A stretch of DNA of 64,000 nucleotides from positions 1,019,603 through 1,083,602 of the forward strand of contig CANKZJ010000001.1 of NCBI GenBank assembly GCA_947488605.1, written 5' to 3'. Below the pieces are notes generated by a model. The model had not been told where the DNA came from. It was given only the letters and a program-made list of their open reading frames with translations, and made no database searches. Positions 60,968 through 64,000 of the stretch are shown piece after piece. Every line of letters begins with the position of its first letter. Within the stretch, counting starts at the first letter, position 1. Source of the DNA: an uncultured Paracoccaceae bacterium (lineage in GTDB: Bacteria > Pseudomonadota > Alphaproteobacteria > Rhodobacterales > Rhodobacteraceae). The position numbers and the translations under genes were made by a program.

Positions 60968-61654
60968 ATGCCTGATCAACAAGAAGTGCCAGAGACCGCA
61001 ATTATCCGCGGCTGCACGGTATACGCCACACCAGTCGCGAGACGTGAGAAGCTGAAATCTTTAGGTATACCTGAGCAACTTCTTATTGATGCAGTGCAGT
61101 ATGGCGTCGCCGAGAAGTTGACCCAGGTGGTTTACGATCCAGCTACGTCCGGTGGTATAGACCTTTACCGATACACCACGAGAGAAGTTCGTCGCGGACT
61201 TCACGAACTTGGGTGGGAACTGAGCGACAGCAACAATATCGCGCTAGTGCGAAACCCTATAAACGACACGACTGTTATCGTGTGCAGTGGGGATCAGCAA
61301 ACGGGTCAATTGATCGGTGATCTGCCGAAGACAAAACGCTCGAAGGGTGAGGTGTTCTTGGAAGTTACCGAAGTTCAATCCGTTGATCTATTCGGAAATG
61401 AGGAAGTCACCACACGGCTTGTTGCTGTACCAGACAAAGAGGTCTGGCTGCTGCTTCACTACCACTTGGATTGCAAAGACGGACAAACTCTACGTGCGGA
61501 ATTGTCTCGACCATTAGAGGCTGAGGACGGGATAATCACGAAATGGAGTGAGAGGATTATCTTGCACATACCACTTCCTGATGCGATGCCGGACGACGAT
61601 TCTGGCACCGACACCGGGCCTGTTGTCATTCCAAATGTGAAGATTAGGATTTGA
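60968..61654 (+). CDS. Unknown protein paired with an XRE-ImmA/IrrE protein
   Basis: This is a 228-aa protein with GGAGAG before the ATG. It has no motif that I recognise. It has a mixed charged N-terminal half and a strand-rich C-terminal half (EVWLLLHYHLDCKDGQTLRA) ending in an acidic linker. The next gene starts 1 bp after its stop, so they are a tight pair. Pairs of an unknown protein with an ImmA/IrrE-type protein are often toxin-antitoxin or phage-defence modules; this is inference. Confidence 0.65.
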   Translation: MPDQQEVPETAIIRGCTVYATPVARREKLKSLGIPEQLLIDAVQYGVAEKLTQVVYDPATSGGIDLYRYTTREVRRGLHELGWELSDSNNIALVRNPINDTTVIVCSGDQQTGQLIGDLPKTKRSKGEVFLEVTEVQSVDLFGNEEVTTRLVAVPDKEVWLLLHYHLDCKDGQTLRAELSRPLEAEDGIITKWSERIILHIPLPDAMPDDDSGTDTGPVVIPNVKIRI

Positions 61655-61655
61655 A

Positions 61656-62729
61656 ATGAATGGAAGTAGGTTGTCCGTTGCTAGAAAGCGGAAGGGCTTA
61701 ACAAGGCCACAGCTTGCTGAGAAACTCGGGGTAACTTCACGCACCATTAATGGTTGGGAAACCGGTGCAGAAGTGCCTGAAGAGCGGATTGATTCGTTGG
61801 TCAGGGAGTTGGGGTTTTCGCGTGGTTTCCTTGGACTAGCCGACCCGGCAAGTGTCTCCACCAATGCTGTTAGCTTCCGCTCCCTTAGCAGGAAATCCGC
61901 AACCCAGCGTGACGCTGCGTTGGCGATGTGTGACATGGCAGTCGATTTGTCTGAGTGGATTGATCCTCGGTTTGGGCGCAATGATGTCGCGATAGCCGAT
62001 CTGTCAGAGGAAGCGCCCGATTTTGCCGCCGATCTATTGCGGAGAGATTGGGGCCTCGGGCATGCGCCACTCTCCAATTTGATCCATCTACTTGAAGCAA
62101 AGGGCGTCAGGCTATTTGGGCTTCCTGACAACTGTCGTGAGATTGATGCATGCTCTTTTTGGCTCGATGACATCCCGTACGTGCTTGTGGATACAACGCG
62201 ATCAGCAGAACGCATACGCTTCAATCTGGCCCACGAACTCGGGCATTTGGTTCTTCATCGTCACGGTGCACCAGTTGGGCAGACCGCCGAAAAGGAAGCA
62301 AACTTATTTGCGTCGAATTTCCTGATGACAACTTCAAGCCTTCACCAGCACCTGCCAAGACAAATGTCAGTAGGGGCCTTGGTTAAGTTGAAGAGAAAAT
62401 GGGGCGTTTCGGCCATGGCGCTGGCCTACCGATTGAATAAGATTGGACGGCTTAGTGATTGGCATTACAAGACGATGATTATCGAGATGCGGAGACGGAA
62501 GTACCACGAGGTTGAGCCGGAACCCATTCCACACGAACAGTCCTATGTTCTGGATGTCGTGTTGCGCACCTTGGTCTCACGGGATATTTCACTCCGCTCG
62601 ATAGCCGACGATACCAACCTGCCGCTGTCAGAGATCGTCGGATTGATGCAAGGCTTGGCGACTTTGGCAATCTCTGAACATGACATGGCCACCCCCACTG
62701 AAAGAAGGGCTGAGCTACGATTAGTGTGA
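61656..62729 (+). CDS. XRE-family regulator fused to ImmA/IrrE metallopeptidase
   Basis: This is a 357-aa protein of the COG2856 type. The N-terminal helix-turn-helix (LTRPQLAEKLGVTSRTINGW, about residues 15-34) is followed by a zinc peptidase domain with HELGH (in NLAHELGHLVLHRHG, near residue 195) and the third ligand region EKEANLFASNFLM. Such proteins cleave repressors or partner proteins in mobile-element control, toxin-antitoxin and defence systems. The upstream 228-aa protein is the likely partner or substrate. Confidence 0.88.
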   Translation: MNGSRLSVARKRKGLTRPQLAEKLGVTSRTINGWETGAEVPEERIDSLVRELGFSRGFLGLADPASVSTNAVSFRSLSRKSATQRDAALAMCDMAVDLSEWIDPRFGRNDVAIADLSEEAPDFAADLLRRDWGLGHAPLSNLIHLLEAKGVRLFGLPDNCREIDACSFWLDDIPYVLVDTTRSAERIRFNLAHELGHLVLHRHGAPVGQTAEKEANLFASNFLMTTSSLHQHLPRQMSVGALVKLKRKWGVSAMALAYRLNKIGRLSDWHYKTMIIEMRRRKYHEVEPEPIPHEQSYVLDVVLRTLVSRDISLRSIADDTNLPLSEIVGLMQGLATLAISEHDMATPTERRAELRLV

Positions 62730-62800
62730 AACGTGGTAGCAACCCAATTTCAATCTACCGGCATGACGGATAGGACAAACAGCAACAAGAATCAGCAGCT

Positions 62801-63007
62801 GTGTCTTTAGACTTTATGGCTAAATTTTCGGAGCAGCCTCTGCTTGGGTCCGATCAAACCAAAGAACTTAGGCGACGGCATCGAGACGCTACCGAGACTA
62901 GGCAAACTCTTTTGTATGGAGACCGGAGAGAAGAGGTATTGGGGTCAATCCCAACGTCGCCACTGTCCGTCGTCAGAGTTTTTGGAACCAAGAGCGGCGT
63001 AGACTAA
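62801..63007 (+). CDS. Short ORF next to the transposase, possibly truncated gene
   Basis: The open frame from GTG 62801 (or ATG 62816) codes up to 68 aa, rich in Arg and Glu (LRRRHRDATETRQTLLYGDR), and stops just before the mobile element. No good ribosome binding site is visible and no family was recognised. It may be the 5' part of a gene cut by the insertion. The rest of the 308-bp gap 62730-63037 shows nothing else. Confidence 0.3.
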   Translation: MSLDFMAKFSEQPLLGSDQTKELRRRHRDATETRQTLLYGDRREEVLGSIPTSPLSVVRVFGTKSGVD

Positions 63008-63037
63008 GAGAGAGTTTGGCTCATCTGTTTGGTTTGA

Positions 63038-64000
63038 TTATGCGGCGTGTTTGCGGTGATGCAAGCGTCGCGCTTCGAGTGTCTTTCGTTTGATCCTTTC
63101 GCGTTGTTGCAGAATGGCTTTGTCACGCCCAAAGTAGACGTCAGCTGGTGTGACGTTGTTGATACTCTCGTGATAGCGCTGGTGATTGTAGTGGTCGACG
63201 AAGGCTGCGATCTGGGCTTCAAGATCACCGGGCAGGAAGTAGTTTTCTAGCAAGATGCGGTTCTTGAGTGTTTGGTGCCAGCGTTCGATCTTGCCTTGGG
63301 TTTGCGGGCGATACGGCGCACCGCGCGAGTGCTTCATGCCTTTGTCGTGCAGCCATTCCGCCAGGTCCCCAGAGACATAGCTTGAACCGTTGTCACTGAG
63401 CAGGCGCGGCTTGTGAACGACATGCACCTGATCACAGCCAGACGCCTGCAATGCGAGGTCCAGCGTATCCGTCACGTCCGCCGCGCGCATGTTTGTGCAG
63501 AGTTTCCAGGAGACGATGTAGCGGCTGTAGTCGTCGAGAACCGTGCTGAGGTAAAACCAGCCCCATCCCATCACCTTGATATAGGTGAAGTCAGTTTGCC
63601 AAAGCTGGTTGATGGCCGTCGTCTTGTGCTGGAACTCATTCGCTGCCTTGAGCACAATGAAGGCGGGACTGGTGATCAGATCATGGGCCTTCAGCACACG
63701 GTACACCGTAGATTCCGAGACAAAGTAGCGTTTCTGATCCGTGAACGTCACTGCCAATTCGCGCGGCGACAGCTCTGTTTCCTGCAAGGCGAGGTCGACA
63801 ACCTTGCGCTTCACCTCGTCAGGAACACGATTCCAGACGTGCTTCGGCTTGGGAGATAGATCCTGCAATCCAGCCTCACCGCGTTGCAGATAACGATCAT
63901 ACCAACGGTAGAATGTCGTCCGTGGGATACCCAGTTTGGCCAATGTCCGACGCGCCGACAGATGGCTTTCCTCGACCAGCCGGATGATCTCAAGCTTCTC
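63038..64000 (-). mobile_element. DDE (rve) transposase of an insertion sequence, IS3/IS481 kind, 5' end outside window
   Basis: The minus-strand frame is open from the window edge, so the gene starts beyond it. The N-terminal part is a helix-turn-helix (EKLEIIRLVEESHLSARRT, then LAKLGIPRTTFYRWYDRY). The integrase core shows DFTYIK (first Asp), LLSDNGSSYVS (second Asp) and YRPQTQGKIERWHQT (Glu), i.e. DDE. It ends HHRKHAA. The visible part is 320 aa. The right terminal inverted repeat is not in the window, so IS boundaries cannot be set; one end should lie near 63000-63035. Confidence 0.88.

Overview
The window looks like a chromosomal segment of a marine alphaproteobacterium of the Rhodobacterales (Roseobacter group). 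Signs of this are a TrcR/DUF1013 cell-cycle regulator, a hemC/hemE/hemF cluster, the dnaX-ybaB-recR order, a small SRP RNA next to rsgA, a YejABEF-type importer and a CIO-type cytochrome bd. The assignment rests on gene families and order only; no species is claimed. By eye the GC content is moderate.

Positions 1-8524 are a galactoside-use operon on the plus strand: the end of a sugar ABC permease, alpha-galactosidase (GH36), an SDR dehydrogenase, DgoK, DgoA, a lactonase of the SMP-30 family, beta-galactosidase (GH42) and a mutarotase. Most genes overlap by ATGA or GTGA junctions. Together they free galactose from alpha- and beta-galactosides and feed it into the oxidative De Ley-Doudoroff route. 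The galactonate dehydratase is not in the window. Next come uraH (minus), cydAB, a tRNA with anticodon CAT, a GNAT acetyltransferase and an FAD-linked dehydrogenase.

Positions 13.8-44.6 kb are core housekeeping genes: heme synthesis (hemC, hemE, hemF), an rsmC-like methyltransferase, clpS, a D,D-carboxypeptidase with a SPOR domain, a peptide ABC importer operon ending in a fosX-type gene, a membrane-anchored cytochrome c, pheA, nudC, a CpdB-like nucleotidase, SRP RNA, rsgA, dnaX-ybaB-recR, a conserved-looking pair of envelope proteins, trcR, an RNase T2 homologue and gabD.

Positions about 44.7-64 kb are an accessory island. It opens with a seven-gene minus-strand operon (HTH regulator, MmeI-like DNA methyltransferase, zinc-ribbon protein, 69-aa protein, PD-(D/E)xK-like protein, SF2 helicase, GIY-YIG nuclease). 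This looks like a multi-subunit restriction or anti-phage system in which the motor and nucleases are separate from the methyltransferase; it is the best candidate here for an undescribed system. After it come a divergent HTH gene, an alginate-lyase-like lipoprotein, several small ORFs, a ribbon-helix-helix-like gene divergent from a probable HUH replication initiator (plasmid or phage remnant), a zinc-finger DNA methyltransferase, a MarR/GNAT divergon with two matching operators, a serine recombinase with a res-like site, an unknown protein paired with an XRE-ImmA/IrrE protein behind a nested palindrome, and a truncated DDE transposase at the right edge.

All functional calls come from reading motifs and gene context; no database search was run.
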